Below are positions 24,748-34,037 of a stretch of 64,000 nt of DNA, piece after piece; position 1 is the first letter of the stretch, and every line of letters starts with the position of its first letter. A program made the translations under genes and the position numbers. The notes under the pieces are model-generated. The model had not been told where the DNA came from, did no database searches, and was given only the letters and a program-made list of their open reading frames with translations. The DNA comes from an uncultured Lachnospiraceae bacterium (lineage in GTDB: Bacteria > Bacillota > Clostridia > Lachnospirales > Lachnospiraceae), in assembly GCA_947652735.1 (NCBI GenBank), contig CANTEG010000008.1, positions 78,878 to 142,877 of the forward strand, read 5' to 3'.

Positions 24748-25744
24748 ATGCGAAATAAAAATTTCAATAGTTGTACCTATATATAATTCGGAAAAGTATT
24801 TGACAAAATGTTTAGAATCTATTGCGGGACAATCTTATAATAATTTTGAAGTAATAATGATAAATGATGGTTCCACAGATTTGAGCGAGCAAATTTGTGC
24901 TGGATTTATCAAGGATAACAGGTTTAAATTATATAATCAAAATAATCAGGGCGTGAGTGCAGCTAGAAATAATGGAATAGAAAAAAGTAGTGGTAATTAT
25001 ATAGCGTTTATAGATAGTGATGATTTTATAGCAGAAGATTATTTAGAGAAGTTAGTGAATATATGTAATGGCGATGAGGATTTAATCGTTGGAGGCATTA
25101 TTTATCACAATGAATACAAAATAAGAAAACGAAACCAAAATCAAAAAAGGGTGCCAATGGATGATACAAAAATCAATACTAATGTATATCAGGAATACCT
25201 TAATCAATTAAAAAAACGAATACCTGAGCCTTGTTTTGGTGCACCATATGGAAAACTTTTTAATAGGATTACAATTTTGGATAATCAGTTAAGGTTTGAA
25301 AATGGACAAAACCTTGCAGAAGATTTGGTTTTCAATTTGAGATTTTTACAAAGTGCTGTTAGTGTCAAAGCTACTAATTATACAGGGTACTATTACAGGA
25401 TGTTTGTTGCAAGCTCTCTTTCCAGGATTGCACACAGTCATGATTATACAAGGCAAAGATGGAGCATTGTTGTCAAGGAATATAATTGCCTGTTTGCAGG
25501 GGATAAAATTAATAATAGTGAACGAATAAACAGGATTGCTGAAAAAAATATAGTTTTGTCTGCTTTGTGCGATAAAAATATGGGTATTGCCCAAAAGAAA
25601 CAAACATTTAATAGAATTAATAATGCCAATAAGAACAGTGTTTTTTGGGTGGAATATGTTAAAGTTATATGGAAAAATTGTTTAAAAAGGGTTTATCGGT
25701 GTATGCAATTACTTGTATTTAAGATTAGGAGTCTAAAGGGATGA
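24734..25744 (+). CDS. GT2-family glycosyltransferase
   Basis: 336 residues from the third in-frame ATG (24734), which has AAGGA 8 bases upstream. ISIVVPIYNSEKYLTKCLES and VIMINDGSTDLS are the nucleotide-binding start of GT-A enzymes, AARNNGIE follows, and AFIDSDDFI is the DxD metal site. The C-terminal part is variable. This is the fourth glycosyltransferase besides the initiating PglC-like enzyme. It overlaps the end of wzy by 14 bases and the start of wzx by 4. Confidence 0.9.
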   Translation: MKKHKCEIKISIVVPIYNSEKYLTKCLESIAGQSYNNFEVIMINDGSTDLSEQICAGFIKDNRFKLYNQNNQGVSAARNNGIEKSSGNYIAFIDSDDFIAEDYLEKLVNICNGDEDLIVGGIIYHNEYKIRKRNQNQKRVPMDDTKINTNVYQEYLNQLKKRIPEPCFGAPYGKLFNRITILDNQLRFENGQNLAEDLVFNLRFLQSAVSVKATNYTGYYYRMFVASSLSRIAHSHDYTRQRWSIVVKEYNCLFAGDKINNSERINRIAEKNIVLSALCDKNMGIAQKKQTFNRINNANKNSVFWVEYVKVIWKNCLKRVYRCMQLLVFKIRSLKG

Positions 25745-27195
25745 AATCACCAAGTATTGTTAAAAATTACATATATGATTCTTTGTACCATATTATGACA
25801 TTTTTTATCCCATTAATAACGACACCTTATTTGGCGAGAGTTTTACAACCAGAGGGTGTGGGTACTTTTAGTTATGTACTTTCAATACAAACATACTTCT
25901 CCATGTTTGCAGCATTAGGCACGATTACATATGGAGCGAGGGTTATTGCCCAAAGTAGAGATGATAAGAAATCATTGAGTGAAAATTTTTGGGGAATAGA
26001 AATTTTAACCATTATTACGTCGGCTGTATCCATCTTTTTTTGGCTTATTTTAAGTGCTGTTGTGAAAAACACAGCTTATTTTTTAATATTAACAATTAAT
26101 ATATTGGCAACAACATTTGATATCTCCTGGTTTTTTTCAGGCTTGGAATTATTTAAAACATTGTCAATACGGAATGGCTTATTTAAAATAATAGGGGCTA
26201 TATTTATTTTTACTTTTGTAAAATCTCCTGATGATTTATTTATTTATTTTATGATATATAGTTCGACCGCGTTGTGCTCTAGTATATCTTTGTGGGTTAA
26301 GTTAAAAAAATATATTAATAAGATCAAATTGACTGATTTAAAAATAGGAAAACATTTTAGAGAAACTTTAATATATTTTTTACCTACGATTGCAACATCT
26401 ATTTATACTGTTTTGGATAAAACATTAATAGGTTTAATTGTCAGGGAGCCAAAAGAAAATGGATTTTATGAACAGGCAAACCAGATTGTTAATATTGCTA
26501 AAACAGTGACATTTGGTTCCATAAATACCATTTTAGGTACAAGACTTTCTTATTTGTTTTCTAAAGGCAGTTTTGATGAAATGAAACAAAAGCTACATAC
26601 AGCAATTGATTTTGTTTTTTTAATTGGGTATGGGATGGTTTTTGGTGTTATTGTTGTTGCTAAAGATTTTGTTTTTTTATATTTTGGTGAAGGATATGAT
26701 AAAGTAACATATTTACTTTATTTTCTTATGCCTATCGTAATGATAATCAGTATAAGCGCTTGTTTGAGTAACCAGTATTATGTTCCGGTTGGAAAGCGGC
26801 TTACGAGTGCCAAATATATTATATATGGCAGTGTTACTAATTTTGCACTAAATCTATGTTTAATTCCATGGTTAAAGTCGATAGGGGCATGTATAGCAAC
26901 TTTAATAGCAGAACTGCTTATTTCCATACTATGTGTAAAAGGCTGTGATAATTATTTGAACTGGCATGACATATGGATTAAAAGTGTTAAAAAAGTAATT
27001 GCTGGAGTTAGTATGTTTTTAGGCGTTTCGAGCTTGAATTTTCTGCTTCTTAACTGTAAAGTAGGAACGAGATTTTTGGTTGATGTAGTTACAGGAATGG
27101 GTATTTATTTTATAATGCTTATTTTGTTTAAGGATAGCAGTTTGTCTATTCTGATAGATTGGATTGACAAAAGGAGAAGTAAAAGTGGAAAATAA
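25741..27195 (+). CDS. wzx: Wzx-type lipid-linked repeat-unit flippase
   Basis: 484 residues with about 14 hydrophobic helices. The beginning NYIYDSLYHIMTFFIPLITTPYLARVLQPEGVG is the standard N-terminus of the PST/MOP flippase family, and GTFSYVLSIQTYF continues it. Wzx moves the undecaprenyl-linked repeat unit from the inner to the outer face, supplying Wzy. It overlaps the upstream glycosyltransferase by 4 bases and the second LicD gene by 11. Confidence 0.93.
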   Translation: MKSPSIVKNYIYDSLYHIMTFFIPLITTPYLARVLQPEGVGTFSYVLSIQTYFSMFAALGTITYGARVIAQSRDDKKSLSENFWGIEILTIITSAVSIFFWLILSAVVKNTAYFLILTINILATTFDISWFFSGLELFKTLSIRNGLFKIIGAIFIFTFVKSPDDLFIYFMIYSSTALCSSISLWVKLKKYINKIKLTDLKIGKHFRETLIYFLPTIATSIYTVLDKTLIGLIVREPKENGFYEQANQIVNIAKTVTFGSINTILGTRLSYLFSKGSFDEMKQKLHTAIDFVFLIGYGMVFGVIVVAKDFVFLYFGEGYDKVTYLLYFLMPIVMIISISACLSNQYYVPVGKRLTSAKYIIYGSVTNFALNLCLIPWLKSIGACIATLIAELLISILCVKGCDNYLNWHDIWIKSVKKVIAGVSMFLGVSSLNFLLLNCKVGTRFLVDVVTGMGIYFIMLILFKDSSLSILIDWIDKRRSKSGK

Positions 27196-28021
27196 TATCG
27201 TGTCCAATGAGGATTTTAAAAAGATATGTACGCAAATACTAATTGAATTTAAAAAAATTTGTGAAAAGAATAATTTAACATTTTTTTTAGGGTATGGTAC
27301 TGCACTTGGGGCAGTAAGGCATGGGGGGTTTATACCTTGGGATGATGACATTGATGTTATTATGCCAAGACCTGATTATGAAAAGTTAATCCAGATATAT
27401 AACAATGAAGACGAGAGATATTTATTGTTATGCCACGAAATTGATGACTCATATTTTTATCCATTCGCTAAGTTGTGTGATAAAAGTACAATACTGATTG
27501 AAAAACATTTTGCCAATGATAAAAATATGGGGATATATATTGATATTTTTCCGTTAGATGGAAATGGTAATGAGAGAAAAAGTGCTGAAAAACATTTGCA
27601 TAAATGTATTAAAACACAGCAAAAACTTAATAATGCGATGGCAAAACATTTTTTTAGGGGTAATAACAATGCAATAAAAGAAATAATGCGGTATTTTAGA
27701 TACAGAATCATTAAAAGAATTGGTTCGAAACATTATTATAAAAAATTAGATGATTTATTCAAAAAATATTTGTTGCATGATTCCTTGTATGTATCGAATA
27801 ATTCATGGGGGACAACTAAGGAATTGTTTGAAAAAGATATTTTTGAGCGTTCTGTAGATATTGAATTTGAGGGAAATGTATTCCCGATTGTTGAAAATTA
27901 TGATAAATACCTTAGCTCTTTATATGGTGATTATATGAAGCTGCCTCCGAAAGAAAGTCAGGTCAGTCACCACGATATTATTGTATATTATAAGGAAAAG
28001 GACAAACTAAATGGACTTTAA
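27185..28021 (+). CDS. LicD-family phosphotransferase 2
   Basis: 279 residues from a GTG start at 27185; AGGAG lies 8 bases before it, whereas a TTG at 27164 would swallow that site. LGYGTALGAVRHGGF and IPWDDDIDVIM are the LicD catalytic core, and SLYGDYMKLPP is the common C-terminal motif. It differs clearly from the LicD at 20830, so it may add the same group to another sugar or a different group. Its end overlaps the VanZ-like start by 11 bases. Confidence 0.88.
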   Translation: MENNIVSNEDFKKICTQILIEFKKICEKNNLTFFLGYGTALGAVRHGGFIPWDDDIDVIMPRPDYEKLIQIYNNEDERYLLLCHEIDDSYFYPFAKLCDKSTILIEKHFANDKNMGIYIDIFPLDGNGNERKSAEKHLHKCIKTQQKLNNAMAKHFFRGNNNAIKEIMRYFRYRIIKRIGSKHYYKKLDDLFKKYLLHDSLYVSNNSWGTTKELFEKDIFERSVDIEFEGNVFPIVENYDKYLSSLYGDYMKLPPKESQVSHHDIIVYYKEKDKLNGL

Positions 28022-28613
28022 GTACATGTTTTTAAACTTTTATTATACATATTTCATTAAAATAAATTTTGTTGAGTGGTTAGTGATAGGCTTAATATTT
28101 ATTATTGTTTTTTTAATTGAGCAGTTAAAAAGTGATTCAGAAAATATAAATGTGGATACATTGAAATATAAAATGGGCATTATCAAAGGAGCTCTTTGTT
28201 CATATTATACATTTATTATTATAGTTACAGTTATAAACAGAAAAACGCTGGAAAAAAGATTGTATAATTTTAATTTGTTCTGGACGGTGAAAGAGGTTAT
28301 TAATAAGCATAACTGGTTATTACTCCAGGAGATTATTGTAAATATTATTATGTTTATTCCCATTGGTATGCTTCTCGCAAGTTTAGTTCATAAAGAAAAG
28401 AGGCATGGTATATTTGGGGCAAGTGTATTCTTTATATCAATATGTTTAAGTGCAGTTATTGAAATATTACAATATATTTTTTTGAAGGGAACATTGGAAT
28501 TAGATGATGTTATTTATAATTTTATAGGGGCAGCAATAGGACTGCTATTTAATACATTGTTTCATAAAGGAATGCTGTGGGTGAGAAAAAATGAAAAGGA
28601 TAAACAAAATTGA
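28011..28613 (+). CDS. VanZ-family membrane protein
   Basis: 200 residues with about five hydrophobic helices. NLFWTVKEVI, then QEIIVNIIMFIPIGMLLASL and ISICLSAVIEILQYIF and DDVIYNFIGAAIGLL, are the VanZ family motifs. VanZ gives low-level teicoplanin resistance in enterococci by an unknown route. Relatives in polysaccharide loci have no defined role. It overlaps LicD 2 (11 bases) and the first acyltransferase (23 bases), so it is part of the same transcript. Confidence 0.85.
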   Translation: MDFKYMFLNFYYTYFIKINFVEWLVIGLIFIIVFLIEQLKSDSENINVDTLKYKMGIIKGALCSYYTFIIIVTVINRKTLEKRLYNFNLFWTVKEVINKHNWLLLQEIIVNIIMFIPIGMLLASLVHKEKRHGIFGASVFFISICLSAVIEILQYIFLKGTLELDDVIYNFIGAAIGLLFNTLFHKGMLWVRKNEKDKQN

Positions 28614-29607
28614 TATTTTAAAAGGTATTGCGATTATATGTATGGTTTTAGGACATGCACTACAATTATACAATGGTGAGGATTATAGAAATGAAAAAAT
28701 ATTTTATTCAAATGTAGTTTATAAAATTATATATACATTTCATATGCCGTTGTTTATGCTGGTTAGCGGCTATTTATTTTTCATATCTTTACAAAAAGAT
28801 AATAGCTTTAAAATGATAAAACGAAAAGTGATTACATATAGTATACCAATAATCGTGTTTGCAATTTTAAAAACGCTTCCTCATGCATATATTCAGGGAT
28901 TTTCATTTCTTCTCATTAAGGACGTCGCATATAATGTGCTGCATACATTATGGTTTTTATGGGCATTGATATATGCGTGTGTTTCCGTGTGGGTTTTTGA
29001 AAAAATAAATAATCAAAATTTAAAATGTATGATGTGTATGATTGCGATAGCCTTAGTGTTTATTACACCAGATATTCTTATGTCCAATGTATTTAAATAT
29101 ACAATACCTTACTTTTTTGTGGGATATTGTTATGGAAAAAAACAATTAAATTTCAATAAAAGAATATATTGGTTGAGTGTTCCTGTGTGGGTTTTAATGT
29201 TATTTTTTTATGGAAAAGAACATTATATTTATGTAAGTGGTATTAATTTAAATATCTTTCGCTCGTCCAATTTTGAAATTATGGAAAAATTATATATAGA
29301 TTTATATCGTTACATAATTGGCTTGGTGGGCTGTTTAGCTGTGTACAAAATTGTAAATGTTTTATGTAAAGCTGAGGAAAATTTTATTGTAAAAGGGATT
29401 GCAGCTTTGGGCAAAAATACGTTAGGAATGTATATATTAACAACAGAAATTATGAATGAAATAATCTATAAATTTTTAGAAAATAATTCGTATAATTTTA
29501 TTCGAACAGCTATAATTTCAGTAGTTGTTATAACAATCAGTTTTTTCTTAACAGAGCTTATAAATAAGACAAAATACTTAAAACTTCTAATATTGGGGAA
29601 AAGATGA
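28591..29607 (+). CDS. Acyltransferase-3 family membrane protein 1
   Basis: 338 residues with about 10 hydrophobic helices. RINKIDILKGIAIICMVLGHA carries the catalytic-region histidine typical of this family, and YTFHMPLFMLVSGYLF is the second family motif. These integral enzymes add acetyl or other acyl groups to sugars during or after repeat-unit assembly. The FHMPLF version is the WcaF/YiaH-like group common in Gram-positive capsules. It is the first of three such genes in a row. Confidence 0.88.
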   Translation: MKRINKIDILKGIAIICMVLGHALQLYNGEDYRNEKIFYSNVVYKIIYTFHMPLFMLVSGYLFFISLQKDNSFKMIKRKVITYSIPIIVFAILKTLPHAYIQGFSFLLIKDVAYNVLHTLWFLWALIYACVSVWVFEKINNQNLKCMMCMIAIALVFITPDILMSNVFKYTIPYFFVGYCYGKKQLNFNKRIYWLSVPVWVLMLFFYGKEHYIYVSGINLNIFRSSNFEIMEKLYIDLYRYIIGLVGCLAVYKIVNVLCKAEENFIVKGIAALGKNTLGMYILTTEIMNEIIYKFLENNSYNFIRTAIISVVVITISFFLTELINKTKYLKLLILGKR

Positions 29608-29619
29608 GGAGAAATATTA

Positions 29620-30663
29620 ATGATTGATAAAAAAGTAAGTGAAGTACTGAAAAGAATGAACTTGTTTTGTACAATAGTCATTGTATTGGGTCATTCGTAT
29701 AATCTTATAAATTTTAGTACGCAAAACAATGTGATATCATTTATTGAATATTTCATATCCTATGCAATTGGAGGAGTGGGTGTTCCGTATTTTTTTATAC
29801 AAAGCTCGTTGTTCCTTTACTCAAAGGAGCGTGACGCAAAAACAGTATATAAAAGCAGATTTAAAAGTTTAGTAGTACCATATCTTGCATGGAACATAAT
29901 ATATACAATTTTTTACACTATTATGAATGTATTTGGGATTGGTGCCTCAGGAATGAAAGTATTTAATTTAAAGTCGGTGTTAAGGGCAGTGTTTTTGCAT
30001 GGTTCTAATACCACTTTTTGGTTTATGTACCAACTGATTCTCTTTACGGCACTGTATCCATTAATTAATTTTCTTAGAAAGCACAAAAAGTGGTTTTATG
30101 GATGTTATATTTTGTTTTTCGTCATCTATTTATGGAAAGGTGAAATTTTTGGATGGACAGATGTATCAAGTGTATTTATTTCATTAAGACGATTATTGGA
30201 ATATGGATTTGGAATTATTATTGTTGATAATATACATATATTTTCAAAAGTATTTAAATATATCAAAAAGAATTTTTTAATGGTGGTTCTGTTGTTGTTT
30301 GGCTGCATTGGCACATATATATTATACACATTAAATAAGAATAATATGATTTTAGAAAAAACAGAAGGACTTGTTAATTTGGTGTTTCTGTTTGTAATGT
30401 TTATTGTATTATATAATAAAGATAGTGGAACAGATACGTTTATATTTAAGACTACATTCCTGATTTATGCGATGCATCCGGCAATTATAATATCGCTTAG
30501 AAATTTTGCATCTGTTATTTTGCCAAATAAGGATATATGGATTATAACATGTTATTTGTGTTCTCCTGCAATTGCTATTGGCGTAGTGCTTTGTTTGATA
30601 GTTATTGTAAAAAAGCTTTGCCCCAAATTGTTGTTTATGCTAAATGGATTTCGAACTATTTGA
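29620..30663 (+). CDS. Acyltransferase-3 family membrane protein 2
   Basis: 347 residues with about 10 hydrophobic helices. MNLFCTIVIVLGHSYNL has the family histidine in LGHS, and GVPYFFIQSSLFLYS replaces the usual F-x-S-G-Y-L motif. TFLIYAMHPAII near the C-terminus is typical. It is only distantly similar to the proteins encoded on either side, so it is not a fresh duplication. Expected role: O-acylation of one sugar of the repeat unit. Confidence 0.84.
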   Translation: MIDKKVSEVLKRMNLFCTIVIVLGHSYNLINFSTQNNVISFIEYFISYAIGGVGVPYFFIQSSLFLYSKERDAKTVYKSRFKSLVVPYLAWNIIYTIFYTIMNVFGIGASGMKVFNLKSVLRAVFLHGSNTTFWFMYQLILFTALYPLINFLRKHKKWFYGCYILFFVIYLWKGEIFGWTDVSSVFISLRRLLEYGFGIIIVDNIHIFSKVFKYIKKNFLMVVLLLFGCIGTYILYTLNKNNMILEKTEGLVNLVFLFVMFIVLYNKDSGTDTFIFKTTFLIYAMHPAIIISLRNFASVILPNKDIWIITCYLCSPAIAIGVVLCLIVIVKKLCPKLLFMLNGFRTI

Positions 30664-30743
30664 TAGAAGTGTTTAATTAAATTGTATTAATGGCTGAGAA
30701 ATGGCTTACTTTGCGTACAAAATAACTGAGGAGATGAAACTGT

Positions 30744-31742
30744 ATGAATAGAAATATTCAAATGTTAAGAGGAATAGCGTGCGTTTATATATGTTTACAG
30801 CATTTTTCGATTTTTAACCACTATGGGTATGGAGCAATTGGTGTTGAGGTGTTTTTTGTATTGTCAGGATATTTGACGTTGGAAAATTTAAAGAGAAAAA
30901 AGTTGGATAAGACATTTTTAATTAATAAGTGTCTAAAAATTCTACCATTATATTACTTGGGCACGGTTGTAGTATTTGCTGTGGGCATATGTTTTCCGTC
31001 ATTATTTTCTAATCTTACCTTTAATCTGAAAAATTTAATGAATTCCGTATTGCTAATTCCAGAGAATGTATTTTACATATATCCAGGTTGGACATTGACT
31101 TATATGTTCTATTTTTATATTTTATTTTTTCTTGCTAACTCAATTGCAAAAGGAAACATTTCTAAGACATACATATGGACGTGTATTTTGATATTGGTTA
31201 TGTGCGGAGGTAGTTTTTTACTTCCGGCTAATTATGTAACGAATTTGATAAAAGAGTATAATTCGCCAGTTATGATTGAATTTTTGTTTGGATTATCTGC
31301 ATGTTATTTTAAAGAGTATATTTTAACTGTTACAAATAAAATAAAAAATAATATAAAGACTTTAATGTTTATAGTAGGGATTGGCTCTGTTTTCTTTTTC
31401 GGATGGAACAATATGCAAAAAAGATATTTTCTGCCTACGTTGGTTGTTACAATTATAATGGTATTATGTATTGAAACGAATTATAATGAACAAAACATAT
31501 TATATAAATTGTTTGGTAAAATAGGTGATGCTTCTTACACAATTTACATTTTACATCCGTTGCTAATTCGTCCTATCGATAAGATTCTGCTATCGCTACG
31601 GCTTGAACAAAATATGTATGTGTTATTAATTGCTTTAAGTTTATGTATTGTTGTATTTATGCTGATTATAGCTGATAAATTAATATATCAGATACTGTAT
31701 TACATAAAAGGGTATTATCGGAGGATAAAAAACCACTTGTAA
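30744..31742 (+). CDS. Acyltransferase-3 family (OafA-like) membrane protein 3
   Basis: 332 residues with about 10 hydrophobic helices. NIQMLRGIACVYICLQHF has the RG-x-A...H motif of OafA-type enzymes and GVEVFFVLSGYLTL is the second signature. YTIYILHPLLIRP ends the membrane domain. There is no C-terminal SGNH domain. It begins 80 bases after the second acyltransferase, with GAGGAG upstream of the ATG. It ends the AT-rich part of the locus. Confidence 0.88.
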   Translation: MNRNIQMLRGIACVYICLQHFSIFNHYGYGAIGVEVFFVLSGYLTLENLKRKKLDKTFLINKCLKILPLYYLGTVVVFAVGICFPSLFSNLTFNLKNLMNSVLLIPENVFYIYPGWTLTYMFYFYILFFLANSIAKGNISKTYIWTCILILVMCGGSFLLPANYVTNLIKEYNSPVMIEFLFGLSACYFKEYILTVTNKIKNNIKTLMFIVGIGSVFFFGWNNMQKRYFLPTLVVTIIMVLCIETNYNEQNILYKLFGKIGDASYTIYILHPLLIRPIDKILLSLRLEQNMYVLLIALSLCIVVFMLIIADKLIYQILYYIKGYYRRIKNHL

Positions 31743-31750
31743 TCATAACA

Positions 31751-31790
31751 CGCACGTAATACAATATTTTAAAGTATTGTATTCTAATTT
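31751..31790 (+). terminator. Possible terminator at the end of the AT-rich block
   Basis: AATACAATATT pairs with AAGTATTGTATT at about 31757-31781, followed by CTAATTT. It is AT-rich and the T run is poor, so termination may be partial. Confidence 0.4.
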
Positions 31791-31876
31791 GATTTGTGGC
31801 TTAGTCGTTCTTGACTAATCTGTACTCAAACAAACCTTCATGCAAAATTTACCTGTAGATATGTAGAAATCCGCAG

Positions 31877-31906
31877 TTGACATTATGCGGTAATAATAGT
31901 TAAAAT
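31877..31906 (+). promoter_or_regulatory. Sigma-A promoter of the PglF-like dehydratase gene
   Basis: TTGACA (31877-31882) is a perfect -35, 18 bases before TAAAAT (31901-31906). Inverted copies of CTGCGGAA / TTCCGCAG flank 31919-31970, between promoter and start, and could be an operator or leader hairpin. So this gene can be expressed apart from the upstream block. Confidence 0.6.
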
Positions 31907-31996
31907 ATAAAGGATTGCTTCTGCGGAATATATGGTTTTGACACGCTAAAATGATACTGCTTTTCCGCAGTGCTTTACTGGGAGGAAATGGATACT

Positions 31997-33919
31997 ATGA
32001 ACAGAAGAATGGTGTCATTATATATAATTGATACGGTAATACTGATAAGCATATATGGTCTGCTTGCAATTTCGTCCTTATACGGTGTGAGTTCAATCGC
32101 GGTAAATGGTGAGTTTACACTTCTTAAGATGGCAGTTTTATATGTATGTATTATGGTTATGCGGCTGTTGTTCAAAGTTTATTCCAATGTTTGGAGATAT
32201 GCAAACACATCAACGTATCTGAGGCTGGTTTTTGCTGACCTGATTGCAGGTACATTGTACATTGCTATGGGCAGGGTAATATCGGTCGTAAGCCTTGGAG
32301 CTGCATACAGTATTATCCTTGTATTTACCATACTGCTTATAACGCTTATGAGCCGTTTGATTTATCAGTACTTATATTCGAAGTCCGCACAGAGAAGTGA
32401 CGCAGGTCTTACTGGTGTGGAGGACGGAATTCATAAAATAAATATTGCAATTGTAGGGGCAGGAAATGTGGGAGCATCTTTAGCGGACGAGCTGATAAGA
32501 AATCCCCTTGCCCATTACATACCATATTGTTTTATAGATAAGGATTCGCAAAAGGCAGGAAAGCAGATAAATGGTATTAAGGTTTATTATGAAGATGATG
32601 GAATAACGGATGTTATAAAGTCAATGCCGATACAGGAAATTGTAATTGCACTGCCCGATGCAACCTCAGAGGACAAAACAAAGCTTTATAATCTTTATAA
32701 AGCGACAGGATGCAAGGTTAAACTCTATGATTATCCGTTGGGTGAGAACGAAAATAATTCTACCAAACGAGGTGTGAGAGAGTTTCAAATAGAAGACCTG
32801 TTGTTTCGCGACAGTGTTTCCGTCAAGGGAGCGCTTGCAGGTACATATTACACGGACAAGGTTGTTATGGTTACGGGTGGAGGCGGTTCCATCGGCTCTG
32901 AGCTTTGCAGGCAGATAGCAAAAAGGCAGCCAAAAAAGCTTGTCATTATGGACATATACGAAAATAATGCATATGATATACAGCAGGAGCTTATTAACAG
33001 ATATGGTGATAAGCTGAAGCTGGAAGTTTACATTGCCTCTGTACGGGATTTTAAGCGTCTGGAGGAAATATTTAAAAAGACTACCCCACACATAGTATTT
33101 CACGCGGCAGCACACAAGCATGTGCCTTTGATGGAGAACAGTGCATGTGAGGCAATCAAAAATAATGTGTTAGGCACGTACAATGTTGCCAATTTATCAG
33201 AGCAGTATAATGTAGAGAAATTCCTGCTTATATCTACGGATAAAGCGGTCAATCCTACAAATGTGATGGGAGCCAGCAAACGTATTTGTGAAATGGTTAT
33301 CCAGTGCAGACAAGACAGCAAAACAGATTTTACGGCAGTACGATTTGGAAATGTTTTGGGAAGCAACGGAAGTGTTATTCCGTTATTTAAAAGGCAGATA
33401 GAATCAGGCGGACCGATTACCCTTACTGATAAGAGAATTATCCGTTATTTTATGACGATACCTGAAGCTGTTGGGCTGGTCATGGAGACCTGTGCAATGG
33501 CAAAGAACGGTGAGTTATTTGTTTTGGATATGGGAAAGCCTGTTAAAATACTTGATTTGGCAGAAAATATGATACAGCTTTCGGGATTAAAGCCATATGA
33601 GGATATAGATATTGTCGAAATTGGCTTAAGACCGGGCGAAAAGCTCTATGAGGAGCTTCTGATGAAGTCTGAGGAGCTTGACAAGACATCCAATGAAATG
33701 ATTTTCATAGAACGTGATAAGCCCCTTAGCAGGGACGAAGTGGACCGCAAGCTTGCCATATTGTTACAGGCAGTTGAGGAGGAGGGCTATGATGTCATCG
33801 TTCAGGCTATCAGGGACACAGTGCCCACATATCATACGCCGGAGGAGATTAACCAAAGGGCAGGGGAGTCCAGGGAAATGGCATTGGCATTTAATGAAGT
33901 GGCAGTGGCGACAGAGTAA
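31997..33919 (+). CDS. PglF/CapD-type membrane-bound UDP-HexNAc 4,6-dehydratase
   Basis: 640 residues from the ATG at 31997, downstream of GGAGG; other nearby starts (31988, 32009) are possible. Four membrane helices occupy about 1-130. A first Rossmann domain (IAIVGAGNVGASLADEL) is followed by the catalytic short-chain dehydrogenase-type domain with VTGGGGSIGSELCRQI, HAAAHKHVPLME and LLISTDKAVNPTNVMGASKR. Members make UDP-4-keto-6-deoxy-HexNAc from UDP-GlcNAc. With the PglE-like and PglC-like genes at 13.9-15.8 kb it completes the first steps of the repeat unit, although it lies at the other end of the locus. Confidence 0.93.
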   Translation: MNRRMVSLYIIDTVILISIYGLLAISSLYGVSSIAVNGEFTLLKMAVLYVCIMVMRLLFKVYSNVWRYANTSTYLRLVFADLIAGTLYIAMGRVISVVSLGAAYSIILVFTILLITLMSRLIYQYLYSKSAQRSDAGLTGVEDGIHKINIAIVGAGNVGASLADELIRNPLAHYIPYCFIDKDSQKAGKQINGIKVYYEDDGITDVIKSMPIQEIVIALPDATSEDKTKLYNLYKATGCKVKLYDYPLGENENNSTKRGVREFQIEDLLFRDSVSVKGALAGTYYTDKVVMVTGGGGSIGSELCRQIAKRQPKKLVIMDIYENNAYDIQQELINRYGDKLKLEVYIASVRDFKRLEEIFKKTTPHIVFHAAAHKHVPLMENSACEAIKNNVLGTYNVANLSEQYNVEKFLLISTDKAVNPTNVMGASKRICEMVIQCRQDSKTDFTAVRFGNVLGSNGSVIPLFKRQIESGGPITLTDKRIIRYFMTIPEAVGLVMETCAMAKNGELFVLDMGKPVKILDLAENMIQLSGLKPYEDIDIVEIGLRPGEKLYEELLMKSEELDKTSNEMIFIERDKPLSRDEVDRKLAILLQAVEEEGYDVIVQAIRDTVPTYHTPEEINQRAGESREMALAFNEVAVATE

Positions 33920-33988
33920 TTAGGGTAATGGTAAAGGAATAAGCTGTGTGTTGTTGCCCTACGGCAGCAAAAACATATAAATTTAATA

Positions 33989-34017
33989 TTGACAATAGGG
34001 TTACAAAAGAGTATTGT
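33989..34017 (+). promoter_or_regulatory. Sigma-A promoter of metK
   Basis: TTGACA (33989-33994) and TATTGT (34012-34017) are 17 bases apart. Transcription from here would include the S-box aptamer that starts about 20 bases later. Confidence 0.65.
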
Positions 34018-34037
34018 TAATTCTACAATAGTACATT

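Noticed and set aside
33714-33923. 69-codon plus-strand open frame
   Set aside because: Frame-shifted shadow in the 3' end of the PglF-like gene; the main frame continues to its own stop.
33937-33960. Terminator after the PglF-like gene (TGTTGCC / GGCAGCA hairpin)
   Set aside because: It is followed by A residues, not T, and the stem is short; no support for termination on the plus strand.
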